A DNA stretch of 64,000 bases from Heterobilharzia americana. Taxonomy: Eukaryota; Platyhelminthes; Trematoda; Strigeidida; Schistosomatidae. The stretch is from contig OX104132.1 in assembly GCA_944470555.2 (NCBI GenBank), positions 7,263,755 to 7,327,754 of the forward strand, read 5' to 3'. Shown here in pieces: positions 22,948 through 33,290 of the stretch. The translations under genes were made by a program, and so were the position numbers. How positions within the stretch are numbered: position 1 is the first letter of the stretch; every line of letters starts with the position of its first letter. The notes under the pieces were generated by a model that saw only the letters and a program-made list of their open reading frames with translations, made no database searches and was not told the origin of the DNA.

Positions 22948-23269
22948 AGAATGATACTGAAGAATAGGAGGATATAGATGATAGTGATGATAGCAGTTTG
23001 CCTATGTCTCTCTCTCTCTCTTCATAGTACAGAAAAGAAGAATTTAACGAACATTTTCATTGAGATTTATCCATTCGATTTCATATTGTTAGTTGTACAA
23101 AAGTAATGAATCATTAGTTAATTACCGAATATATATTGATTATAATGCAAACGTTATTTTTTAATATTTTTAATTCCCCTTGCTTTACAGGAACGAATTG
23201 GTCAAATTTTGTTGGTATATGGGTTCCAATGTGGATCCCTGGATGTTACTTTTATATTCATTGTTATGA

Positions 23270-23482
23270 CTGATTTGGTGACGGCTAGCAGCGGAATCCG
23301 GGAGACGACACATGAGGTGCCTACAGTGTCTCAATGACCCAGTAAACAACACCATGGTGTTGAAAGTGGTGGGCACGGGTTCCAGTCTCACTGCGGATAC
23401 CGTTACTCACTAAGGTTCAGGTGCATCCAGCTGATGAGAGCGGTATATATCAGGACGTGCGTCCTGGAATCCACTGCTAGGT
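23270..23482 (+). repeat. Sm-alpha SINE abutting an inverted Sm-alpha end
   Basis: From about 23330 the plus strand carries the head (ATGACCCAGTAAACAAC), B box GGTTCCAGTCTC, GTGCATCCAG and an intact CTGATGAG. However, stem II and the GAAAC box are replaced by unrelated bases before the GTGCGTCCTGGAATCCACT end. Just before it (23280-23310) is a minus-strand 3' end of the same repeat (GGATTCCGCTGCTAGCC when read minus). Confidence 0.6.
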
Positions 23483-23484
23483 CA

Positions 23485-23920
23485 GTGGAGCAGGCGTTGT
23501 GTTCGTACCGTAATATTAAACTAAAATGACTAATAAACTCCAGTCCTCGAATCGCAAGCTGTTTACGAGTTTATCCTCATCTAAAGCACTTTATACGAAG
23601 TACACCAACAACAAAAAGGAAAACATGGTCAAAAGTAAACGAGTGAGAAACAAGAGAAGTATGTGGATTCGCTGCAGAAGATAAAAACACAAGATAAACA
23701 AGTGTCCAAGAGGAGAATAGGCATTATGGAAACAACTGAAAAGAGTACAATACAATCATAAAACGGGAAAGATACCAACATCTTAGGGATTTGAAATGGA
23801 GAGCAAAGTGCAACACAACTGATATGAACAACCAAATATGTTAATAAAGTTAAATAGTCGAAGAACATTATACTACTCATAAATTGGCAAGAAGCACTGA
23901 GCCCAGGTTTTGTGCTTATT
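23485..23920. other. No feature recognised
   Basis: A 98-codon minus ORF here (23629-23925) has no recognisable domain or splice context and is not called. Confidence 0.3.
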
Positions 23921-23924
23921 GGCA

Positions 23925-24110
23925 CTCGTCATCAGGGTTTTTATTCAACTTCTACGGAATCGATGTCCCGTCTGAGATTCAAACCCGTGTGAACCAGTAC
24001 CGACATCAGAGAAGTAACAATTAACCTAGTCGGGTGACGACTAACGTCCTATAGGACTGCATTGTGTACATTGATCGGTCACTGGAGGGTAACCTACTTC
24101 ATGTTTTCTA
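23925..24110 (-). repeat. tRNA-derived SINE (family C)
   Basis: The minus strand carries the B-box-like GGTTTGAATCTC. The plus-strand stretch GTACATTGATCGGTCACTGG recurs in similar form at 31860-31905 and 31565-31600, so the family has at least two members here. Confidence 0.4.
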
Positions 24111-24114
24111 TTCT

Positions 24115-24490
24115 AGAGTGCTGATCAAATTTAGTCCTTCGTTTTGTCATAAAACAAAAGACGTACAGCGAAGAGTCACTCTTTTCAGCGATGTCATTCT
24201 CAAGCTGTACAGTAGTATATAAATATTCTATTCACATAGTAACAGAAAAGGAATGTTTCATGAAATATTTTAAACGAAGTTCACATTTGACTATAGGTCA
24301 GAAAGGAATTAAGTACTGTTTGAAATAATAATGAGAGGAAGACTTATCAAGACGAAGATAATATTTCATTACTAAGTTAAATTAGGAAACACTGTGAATG
24401 GAAACAGAAATCAGAACTATAGGAGTGGAGGAATGTAATCTATGAGAAGATCTGAATTCGAAGATTTTTGAAAAAAATTGTTCTTATAGG
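24115..24490. other. Probable 3' flank of PLE A
   Basis: AT-rich sequence immediately downstream (minus sense) of the PLE coding region; no repeat unit or ORF. Confidence 0.3.
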
Positions 24491-24496
24491 TTATAT

Positions 24497-25051
24497 TCAA
24501 TGTAACTCAACTGACTGAACAAATTTCTTTTGAACGCAGAGTTCATGCTTCAAAATATTTATTCCCATAGTTTCCGCAGTTTGAGGAAGTTTTAGGAGTA
24601 GAGCTTTCACGATATTTGCACGAACTCTATAGATTATCCTAGTGTTGTTTTCTGCATTTATCCAGTGATCATAATCGATAGAATGTTCTAAAATCGAGCT
24701 GTGAATTGTCCTCCTTTCTGCTTTGTGGAGCCAGGCTGGTATATTTTCGAAAGTGCGTTTGGAAAGTGAATGCTTAGTACGCCCAATATAACTTACTCCA
24801 CATGAGCAGGTGAATTGATACACACTCATCAAGGTGACCAAGGGAGCTGGCTTATCCTTTACACATAATCGAAGCATTAGGTGGGTGGAGAAAGTTAATC
24901 TGAGTTTGGCAGGATTGAAAGTCTTTCTCAAAGAGCATCCCAGACGGTTTCTCAATATGTCTGCTGATGTGTCTAAGTTGAACTGTAAGCTCATGAAGAG
25001 AGGCTTCTTAGAAGCCGTAGAAGTGAGACGAGTAGTTACTTTCAGTTTCAT
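24497..25051 (-). pseudogene. PLE A GIY-YIG endonuclease ORF
   Basis: 184 residues. The linker FMSLQFNLDTSADILRNRLG leads to the GIY-YIG core (VYQFTCSC...SYIGRT), followed by TFENIPAWLHKAERRTIHSS and a conserved ILEHSIDYDH segment. CxC before YIG is characteristic of the PLE subtype. Confidence 0.75.
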
Positions 25052-25069
25052 AGCTCTAGCAATGAAACG

Positions 25070-25729
25070 CTAAAGATATTGGTTTTCAATCAAAATATTT
25101 TTGAAAAAATTAAGTTCATCTTCCAAAGTATCAGCACTGCAGATAGTGTAGATCTCATGGCACGTAGTGCGAATTAGATTTCTTCTGGTGCGTCGAGGCA
25201 CAGAACAATCAAAAATTGGTAAGTTGTCCGTTCCATATGGTTTTCTGTGGATAGACCTTTCAAGATTTCCAGTTTCAAGCCCTTTCAATTGCACATCTGA
25301 AAAGGACATCTTAGAATTAACTCCCTTCTCTAATATGAACCTGATTGAAGAGTGGCAGTTATTTAAATGAGACGGGAAATCTTCTAGATCATCCTTACCC
25401 TTGGAGATGATGAAGGTGTCATCTAGGTATCGTTTATAAAGTTCGAAACGGCTGATCATTCTGCTCAGGTGTTTGTTCTCTAGCTTTAACATGGAGAGTG
25501 CAATCAAGAAGCCCAGTGGTGAACACATAGCTATTCCATCTTTTTGTCTGTATATTTCATTACTGAAGGTAAATTTGACGTTCAAAGTACATCTCAACAG
25601 CGGCTCCTTCAGATAATGTGTAGGTATCCCAGCATTCAATCTACTAGAATCAGTATAGTCACATATGTAACATATTGTCTCAGTCAATGGAACGCTTGTA
25701 AATAATGAAACCACATCCAGAGGGAACAT
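25070..25729 (-). pseudogene. PLE A reverse transcriptase ORF
   Basis: 219 residues covering motifs A to C, the thumb and the EDELNFFKNILIENQYL end. The YLDD catalytic box is intact. The N-terminal part of the RT lies upstream in broken frames to about 25900. Confidence 0.75.
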
Positions 25730-25904
25730 AATTTTGTCAGGGTAATTAACATCAATAAAATTCGCGAAATCAAAATAGTCGCAATTTGTATGCAGGGAAA
25801 CTTGCCTTCTTATGGACTACAAGATTTTAACTAAACACTGGGCAATATGATTATAAAGCTATCCTGTCATATCGAGAATAGGTCGTAAAGGTGTGTCAGC
25901 CTGA

Positions 25905-26795
25905 AAATGATATCGTTGAAAACAGGGACTCTTCGCTATAATTCATTTGTCTCATGACTTAATGGGGATTTTTCGACTACAATCATTTTTTATTGCAAAA
26001 TATTGTAGGACTGAATCTCACCCAATAAATCAGGAAATTAACGTAACCTGTATTAAAGAAGCGGCTTTTATCTAGCTACATTTAATTCGTGAAATATGTA
26101 ACAGTCATCCAGCTTCATCATAGGTTCTTCATTAAAATTTCCAAATCCAGTCAGTTAGTTAGCTTCAGCGTGGTACCCGACGTTACTGCTCAAAAGTCCT
26201 TGATGCCACACTTCAACGTAGAAGGCAACCAGATGAAAGATACAGGAATAAGGAATAAAGTAATCGAACGTCATAGAAGCTTAACAAAAAGGGTAAAGAG
26301 GAATGAAACAATGAAAAGGGATACGATGATCTCAGTTAAAGTAATGTGCGGAGGCTCATGCTTCATTGAGATTGATTCTGAACACTGTAACCTAGAGTTC
26401 CCAACCATAAGTTTCTTTTATCACGCTAATCTCAAGGGGTATATTTACATTTCTTGACACAGTCAGGACCAAAAGTCACAAACATCATAGACTGATGTCA
26501 TAATGTAACCATTTTTAAAGTTCTCCTAGCCTAAACCTAATTCAACTAATAGTACATGACGAGGGAGACAGTGATGAAGCATGCACAACACACGTCCTAG
26601 TGCTCTGAGTCGATAAAATTCAAAAAATTTTCCTAGTTACAGATCCCTGACACAGAGAATAGACATTAACTCGCTTGCATTGAACTTCGAAAGTTTGCCC
26701 AAAAAGGATTAGGGCATGAATAACTGGTATTCACTCATTGGGAGTACCAAATTAAGTACACGATATGTTGAAAACATTTGTCTGTCGATACAAAT
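25905..26795. other. No feature recognised
   Basis: Contains a 122-codon plus ORF (26089-26457) rich in basic residues; no domain, no splice context and no second copy, so it is not called as a gene. Confidence 0.3.
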
Positions 26796-26797
26796 TT

Positions 26798-26860
26798 AAA
26801 ACAAGCAACGAATGTGAAAAAAGCAGGATTTAATAAATTCATAAATTTCAGTAGTACTCG
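26798..26860 (+). repeat. Inverted fragment of PLE B
   Basis: This about 62-bp stretch (AAAACAAGCAACGAATGTGA onward) matches the reverse complement of about 29003-29060, the LKQATNVKEAGF region of PLE B, with about five differences. PLE B is therefore followed by a short opposed copy of its own N-terminal region. Confidence 0.7.
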
Positions 26861-27339
26861 TCAGCTGGATACTCTATTTACTTGATTATATATACCGTTA
26901 AACTATGGAAAAGAACATACACACATACATATATAACGTAAACTGAGACAGATTTAGGTGTAACAACATAAAAGTAAAGTGTTTACTGGTCAAATAGTAA
27001 TACAAAGGGTGGAAATGGATATTCAAAATAGAATGGGTTGAGGATAGGTTAATTGAGTGTGGATAATAGTGGATTTCAGTTAGGAAGATAATTATAACAA
27101 CAATAGTAATGTTGACACTGGGGTGAGAACTGAATCGTTTCAGAGTAGATTACGTCATTGAAAACAAGACAGTAAATAGTACTTATGCGGACAATAAGAA
27201 AACCAGGTGTATATTGAGATGAATAATAATGATAACATTGGTAACAGGAATAAGGTTAATTAGGCAAATCAGGGAAGGAAAACAAAATATCACATGGGTG
27301 ATAAGTAAGAGTGAATAGCAATTAAGAAAGATTAAATAT

Positions 27340-29270
27340 CACTAGAAAATGTTGTAATTCAAGCTGACTACCTCTTCCTTCTGAATGCAGAAGTTTGGTT
27401 TGACAACTGGAATCGCACAGGGTTCTGCATATCCAAGCAACTTCTTATGTTGTTGTCTACTGATAACCGTAAAGGACTTATAGGTATCAATATCATGTCC
27501 ATAGTCCATTAGGTATTTCGTTATCGAGCTACTTAGAGGTTTTCTTCTCGGCATGCTTCAACCATTTGGGTCGGTGCTGAACCATTCGGGTAAAGAGACG
27601 CCTCTCTGTACGACCAATGTATTTGCTTCCATAGGTATATTCGAGTCGATGTATGTACTTAGATGTGTCGAGGATCGGAGCCCTGTCTTTACCTGATTGT
27701 CGCAGTACCCTTTTGGTGATGCTGAGGAGAACAAGTTTAGCAACGTAGTAAGTCCTTCTGACAGGCTTCTCCAGTCTTCATCCAACTACTTCTAGTGCGT
27801 CGTCATCTTTGAATGACAAGGTGATATAGACTGGCTTCTTCTGCACTGTTGGGGACGTTGTTGTGCTTCCCACCCATTTTGCGTGCTTGTTGATAAAGCT
27901 TTCTGGGTACCCATTACTCACCAGAACGTTTTTCAAGGTTACCATTTCGTAGTGTAGTGTGCTGTCGGAACAAATTTTCCTGCCTCTATTAAACAGCGTT
28001 CTGACTACACTCACTTTGTATTGGATCAGGACAAAGCTCCTAAAATGAAGGTACTGTCCTGTCCATGGAGGTTTCCTATAGATGGACTTTTCAATAGATC
28101 CATCGATTCTTTTCACTGATGAGACATCTAAGAAACTAATTGTATTATTTCCCTCCTGCTCAATAGTAAAGGTTAGGCTTGGGTGACATGAACTGAAGCC
28201 CTTTAGTAGTGCTTCTGCCTCCGCTTCGCTATTACATACAATGAATATGTCATCCATGTGGCGCTGGTACAGTTCCGTCTGACGAATAAGGCGCTTCGAA
28301 GTACTATTTTCCAGACTTCATAAAAATAAATCAGCGAAAAGGGGACCCAGAGGGCTTCCCATTGCGACTCCATCAGTTTGACGGAATAACTGTCCGTTGA
28401 ACTGGAACTGGATGCTCTTGGTGCATAGTAACTCATTTATTGGGATAGGGATATTACCAGCTTCACGATAAAAAACTCAATAGTTTCGTGAACTGGTACA
28501 TTTGTGAACGAAGATACAACATCAAATGAAACGAGATGCTTGCCAGCACTATTGAAATCGGCGAGGTTTTGAACAAATTGGAAGGTGTCAGAAACAGTGT
28601 GTTCTTCCAGACTTTTGCTCAAAGGTTCGAGAATTCCGCATAATCACTGAGCTACTTTGTGTTAGGGTGAGTTTATCATTGATAATATAGGCCTTAAAGG
28701 CATACGTGACTTACGTATTTTTGCTGGTCCACATAACTTTGGGATCTTTGATCCTATTGGTTTGATGTTTTTATATGTGGTTTCATCTATACATTTAGCC
28801 TTGAGGAGCTGCTTAAGTTCCTGTACCATCTGAATTTCAATACACGATGTTTGGTCTTTAGCATTACTATCCAATATAAATTTCGAGTTGTTAGAGAGAA
28901 TTTCGTGCATCTTTGTAACACAGTATGTTTTGTTTATGAGTTACACATTCTCCCTTATCAGAACTCAGAATAACGATATCCCTGTTTTCTCGAGTACTAC
29001 TGAAATTTATGAACTCATTAAATCCTGCTTCTTTCACATTCGTTGCTTGTTTTAAATACGATATGTATCCCGTATTTCCTAGCTTTGGTTGACTCTTCAT
29101 AATCGTGTAATTTCATTCCGAAATCTACCTTTCATATTCCATTATAATGACTCCGAAATCAAAGAACTGAAGTTGATCGAAAGGAATCAAGCGATTCTTC
29201 AAAGACAAACCAAACGTTGGAGTTACGTGCAAGACCCAAAATACAGGATTTGTCTGAAATACGGTTCCCT
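27340..29270 (-). mobile_element. Penelope-like element B (nearly full length, frameshifted)
   Basis: Minus-strand order: an N-terminal region (TGYISYLKQATNVKEAGF, about 29065; IVILSSDKGE, about 28985), KIRKSRMPLRPILSMI (about 28705), SFDVVSSFTNVPVHET (motif A, about 28530), a shifted motif B near 28370, HMDDIFIVCNSEAEA (motif C, about 28260), a thumb (EKSIYRKPPWTGQYLHF, about 28090), then a GIY-YIG piece in another frame (GSKYIGRTERRLFTRM, about 27625-27580) and ITKYLMDYGHD with a C-terminal CIQKEEVVSLN (27554-27345). At least five frame changes; inactive. A short piece of its N-terminal region lies inverted at 26798-26860. Confidence 0.8.
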
Positions 29271-29279
29271 ATGAATATA

Positions 29280-30445
29280 CAATGGTGAATAGTAAGTTAA
29301 GAACATCGAATCGTGCGGTATCTGTGGGATTATCTCTATCGAAGCACCTTACGGAGAATGCATCAACAGTACGACAGCAAGGCTGTGTCAAAGGTAAACC
29401 AAAAAGGGTATATGAAGGACATGCAAATGTTCCCACAATGAAGTAAGTTTATGTGATCAACAAATGTTCAAGCATCATGGAACAACGAAACAAAATCCCA
29501 GCCCCGTCATGAACGGGGGAGGGTACTAATATCTAGGGGTGTTAACTGATGAGCAAGAATCGACTAAATAGGATGAACAGTCAAGCCGTAAATGAAGGAA
29601 AGCATGGATCACACTACTTAATAACCTCAAGTAGTATGAAATTGAAAGTATAAAAAATATATACAAGGTAAACAAAATCAGGTGCGAAAAGAATTGACTC
29701 TCATTTATGTTTAAACAGCAGTAGACATTTCTGAGGTTGCCAGGTTGAATTTTGTCGCAACCCAGATTGTCTTTTCAGGTTCAGGATTTATAAGTCTGCC
29801 AGACCATGGTTATCTGAGATAGTCAGAATGATTTCTGAATATATTAGATTCTTGAAGAACTAAATTTATTAAAAATATTTAGTCTATTGAAAACCGAATC
29901 ATCAGTGGACGATTTACACAGGTGAATTTAAGTTCTTGTTTGCCTCGAAACCTTCTGTACTCAGGAACGTTCTATATTTATATATAATCATTCTAATACA
30001 ACCATTTACTCTTACTGCTATTAACGCAAATGAATTGTCAGTATTAGTTATAAATGCAGTGCAGTTTTTTAGCTTCGCTATCCATTAAACTACATTGATA
30101 ATTCTGAATCCAGCAGTGCTAATGTGCTGCATAATCGTGGAAGCAATTCTGAGGTCTTCAGGTACCTGCTCGTACATTTTTGAGTTCTTTACTCTGATGA
30201 AGGATTCTTCTTGAAATAAAGACAACAGTGACTAGAATGTATGCTACGAATATCATCCCAAAGGCTTTCATGCCATTCATCACTTGCCAACCCTGGGACT
30301 GGTTATCAAAAGAAGAACAAAGATAGTTAGCGCGCAAACTTCTGCTATACGGTATATTACTGAATCAAAAGTCTTTGAATACCATTCGAGAGATTATGTG
30401 ACTTTTCAATCTGAGACAAGATGTCTCTGAACTCCTTAAGGAGCT
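29280..30445. other. No feature recognised
   Basis: No ORF with domain support and no repeat found elsewhere in the window. Confidence 0.3.
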
Positions 30446-30449
30446 ATTA

Positions 30450-30685
30450 TGCGTTGCGTAAGTGAAACAAACGTTGTATAACCTTCTGTCATAGTCAGGC
30501 CAGACTGATGGGTTTTCGACGATTGGGGTAATGTTCTCGACTTCAGTACTGAAGTAATTTCAATGGTATCTAGGTGGAAGTAATGGCCTATAAGGGTAGG
30601 TAACTTAGGTTGACGGTCCAACCATATTTCTCCGTTTGTTGGACTGAATTGTAGTGTCCACGCTAGTCACCACTATATGACCCAC
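30450..30685 (+). repeat. Very degenerate Sm-alpha-like SINE
   Basis: The end TTGTAGTGTCCACGCTAGTC and the preceding GGTTGACGGTCCAACC resemble the hammerhead tail and core of this family, but the core blocks are gone. Confidence 0.35.
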
Positions 30686-30689
30686 CTAC

Positions 30690-31500
30690 CTATTAGTGTT
30701 CTAAGAGATTCCTTCTACAAATTGCTTTTCTGGATTCATGAAAATAAAACTTTACAAAACTGAACATAATCAACTTAAGCAATGTTCTTAATCACTCATT
30801 CATAAAATTTATCACTCGCACGCGGGAATATTTTGAAAAAAATATTCATTTGATCAAATATTTTAGTCAGGATATAGGAACTTTCTAAGCTTGTGAACTT
30901 GAAATTCATCTTATATATTTGCATGTATGAATAAACAGGAGTCTGGTGTTACACTTTTGAGTCATGACTACATCGATTGGCATCTATTTTTATTAGGATG
31001 CAATGATCTACTTATTGAATGTTAGTAGTAGAGAATGAAGTATGCAAACTTCATCGTCATTAATGGTCAGTTGACAGCATTTGTTGCAAAGCTCTAGCAG
31101 ATAGTTCCATTTACACTAAAAAACAAACTAGTTTGGTGTGAAGGAATTGCTTGCCCCTTAGCGTAGACATAATCTACAGTTTTTTACTCCAGGTAAGTGT
31201 GTTTATGTGTGCAAGTAAAACTTAAAAAAAGAGAAAATTTAACAGTGGTTTGCATCGAGCAGTGAATAGACGCTTGACACATGGTGAACACAGATGCTAC
31301 TCATTAAAAAAATACTTCACACGAGTAAAGCCTCGAGAAGTACTGAGACGACTCATAGATCACTTCATTATATCAATAAAGATTGATATATTCAATCAAA
31401 TAAATTTAACAGCAAATTAGAAAGTCTAATACCGATCTCATGAGTGATGCTTGTTGTAAGTCCTCAGCCTAGGGAAGCAGTTAATCCTTAACTGGAGTCT
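30690..31500. other. No feature recognised
   Basis: AT-rich, no signature. Confidence 0.3.
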
Positions 31501-31905
31501 CAGCAGTGACGATATTGGTTGGATATAGGCATAGCCTAGCAGGAATACAATGCTGGGATCTTCATTCACTGGTCACTGGAGAGCAACTAATTTCATGTTG
31601 TGTAGTCCCAGTGCTGACCGAATTCTATCGATCACTTTTCAATGTGGCCATCAAGATAGGAGGCTCACCACTCCGGTGCATTTTTGATGGGTTTCGGTTG
31701 GATGGAGATAATTGGCAAGAAGATCTGAACTTTTCTCTTTCTTTCTTCACTCATCACCAGGGAGAATCTCCAGTCTGTACGAAGAGATGTCACGCCTGAG
31801 ATCCGAACCTCTACCAACCAGTACTGCAGTCAGACGCTAGCATTGACTTCTTGTAGGACTGAATTGCGTACATTGATTGATCACTGGTGGGTAACTAACT
31901 AACAG
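31500..31905 (-). repeat. tRNA-derived SINE (family C), two partial copies
   Basis: GTACATTGATTGATCACTGG near 31870 and ATTCACTGGTCACTGGAGAG near 31565 repeat the family block seen at 24070. The segment CACGCCTGAGATCCGAACC gives a B-box-like GGTTCGGATCTC on the minus strand. Confidence 0.4.
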
Positions 31906-31909
31906 CTCA

Positions 31910-32635
31910 CTCTGAATAAAAGTTTTTGAAAAAGGGATTTGATTGGTTTTCTTCTTATCGTCTTCGGAAACCATAGCACAGAATCAAATATTATTTAGCT
32001 ACAAGCTTGTTTGGTTAAAGTAGGTAATTAAAGGAATATCAGCGATGCTGAAAGCGTTGTTGATCTCATTTCGAAATCCTCATCTTGATGAAGTTTTATT
32101 CTCTGAACTGGACAGTTTAATCGTGAAGCTCTCATCATCATTCTAGATAAATTCAGAAAGAAGTTAGCCGTAGTGTTTTCTCTACATGTAGCTGAGTAGC
32201 TTCTCCTGATGGCCTTGAGTTGGATTAATTGCTTCCGACAGAGTCTCCATATTTGGTTCCATTACTTGGCCTCCTGGCACGAAGTTCGATATACGTGCTG
32301 TTTCTTATTGGTTGATAGATTGGGTCAGTATCAATGTGTCCATTAATCCCTGACTGACCTGCATACCAAGATATAAAAATTGTCTGGTGTTGTTTGTATT
32401 TTCTCGCATGGGTGTCACGATCAGTCCAAGTATATAAAAACCATTCTTAACTGAAATTCAGTAAATCTTTTGACTACCAATATAATGTAAAATAAACCTG
32501 GCCTGGTCAACCATTTCGCAAGTTACTACCCGCATCAAGAAGTGAAGAAGAGTGCGTTGAAAGGCAAAAGCCACTTCTACGACACACAAACTCACGTCAG
32601 TCAACATGATACATCGAGTCAAAAGCCAGTCAATA
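31910..32635. other. No feature recognised
   Basis: No signature seen. Confidence 0.3.
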
Positions 32636-32639
32636 GCTT

Positions 32640-32775
32640 CGTGCACATCCGTGTGGCAGGCGGTGAGTCACACCTATTGAGTGAGGTCTGATGATACCAA
32701 CTGGTTACCCCAGCCACAGTAGGTGGAACAGTAGGCGTTCGAAGTCGTAACCCACTGGTTGAAAGTCAACTCCCT
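32640..32775 (-). repeat. tRNA-derived SINE (family B, Lys-like)
   Basis: The minus strand reads CTGGTTTAGGGAGTTGACTT, an AACCAGTGGGTTACG stretch and a B-box-like segment, the same layout as 47020, 50750 and 62845. The anticodon-loop region resembles a tRNA-Lys ancestor. Confidence 0.45.
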
Positions 32776-33140
32776 AAACCAGTTGACCTGCATGTTATCT
32801 AAACATTTCACATCCATTCGCAGCGATTCCCAGCTACTATCAAGCAGATGAATCAGCAGTACAGACAGAATGACTTGAAAGTCAATACTTCAAACTGTTT
32901 CAATTCTGGTTAGTTACTTCATTGGTCTGGTGACGAAACATGGAAAACGAATAGATGTTCGCTAGCCACGCAGCCTATTGCGAGAACGACATAGGTAGGT
33001 GAGATCGGAAAACTGAATTTTAGAGACCGGAAACGTTCAGAACAGACAATCACCTTGGAAATGCTTTACTCAAAATCATTCGTTACGTCCATTTACCGTG
33101 TCGTTGAGGCAGCATAAAGACAAATTATGACGTGGATTAC

Positions 33141-33222
33141 CTTGCAGGTTGGATGTTAAATTTGAAACATTAGATAATGTGTTTGCAACAGATGAATTTT
33201 TGTTCGGCAACGTAAACATAAC
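33141..33222 (-). CDS. Possible small host exon, unknown gene
   Basis: 82 bp bounded by a pyrimidine-rich acceptor (ATCTTCTCAG) and a CAAG/GTAATC donor on the minus strand. It is open in one frame, encoding a Ser/Asn-rich peptide (VMFTLPNKNSSVANTLSNVS and onward). RTE-A copy 2 begins only 69 bp upstream of the acceptor. No partner exon could be matched, so this may be chance. Confidence 0.22.
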
Positions 33223-33290
33223 CTGAGAAGATGACTTGAGAATAATTCGGTAAGTTAAGACACGTGTCTTCGTGAATCGCAGGCTGAAAC

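Larger units (their letters stand above)
24490..25900 (-). mobile_element. Penelope-like element A (RT + GIY-YIG), the best preserved in the window
   Basis: On the minus strand the order is TPLRPILDMT (about 25880), DVVSLFTSVPLTETI (motif A, about 25720-25680), KDGIAMCSPLG (motif B, about 25540-25510), YKRYLDDTFII (motif C, about 25440-25405), a thumb (LERSIHRKPYGTDNLPIF), then SVYQFTCSCGVSYIGRTKHS (GIY-YIG, about 24830-24770) and a C-terminal CVQKKFVQSVEL. PLEs copy at DNA ends with this RT and use the GIY-YIG nuclease to cut targets. One frameshift separates RT from endonuclease and the glycine of AMGSPLG is cysteine, so it is likely dead but young. Confidence 0.8.

Noticed and set aside
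23629..23925. 98-codon minus ORF with hydrophobic stretches
   Set aside because: It is AT-driven hydrophobicity with no splice context or recognisable family.
26089..26457. 122-codon plus-strand ORF
   Set aside because: No domain, splice site or repeat partner; composition looks like chance or an old repeat.
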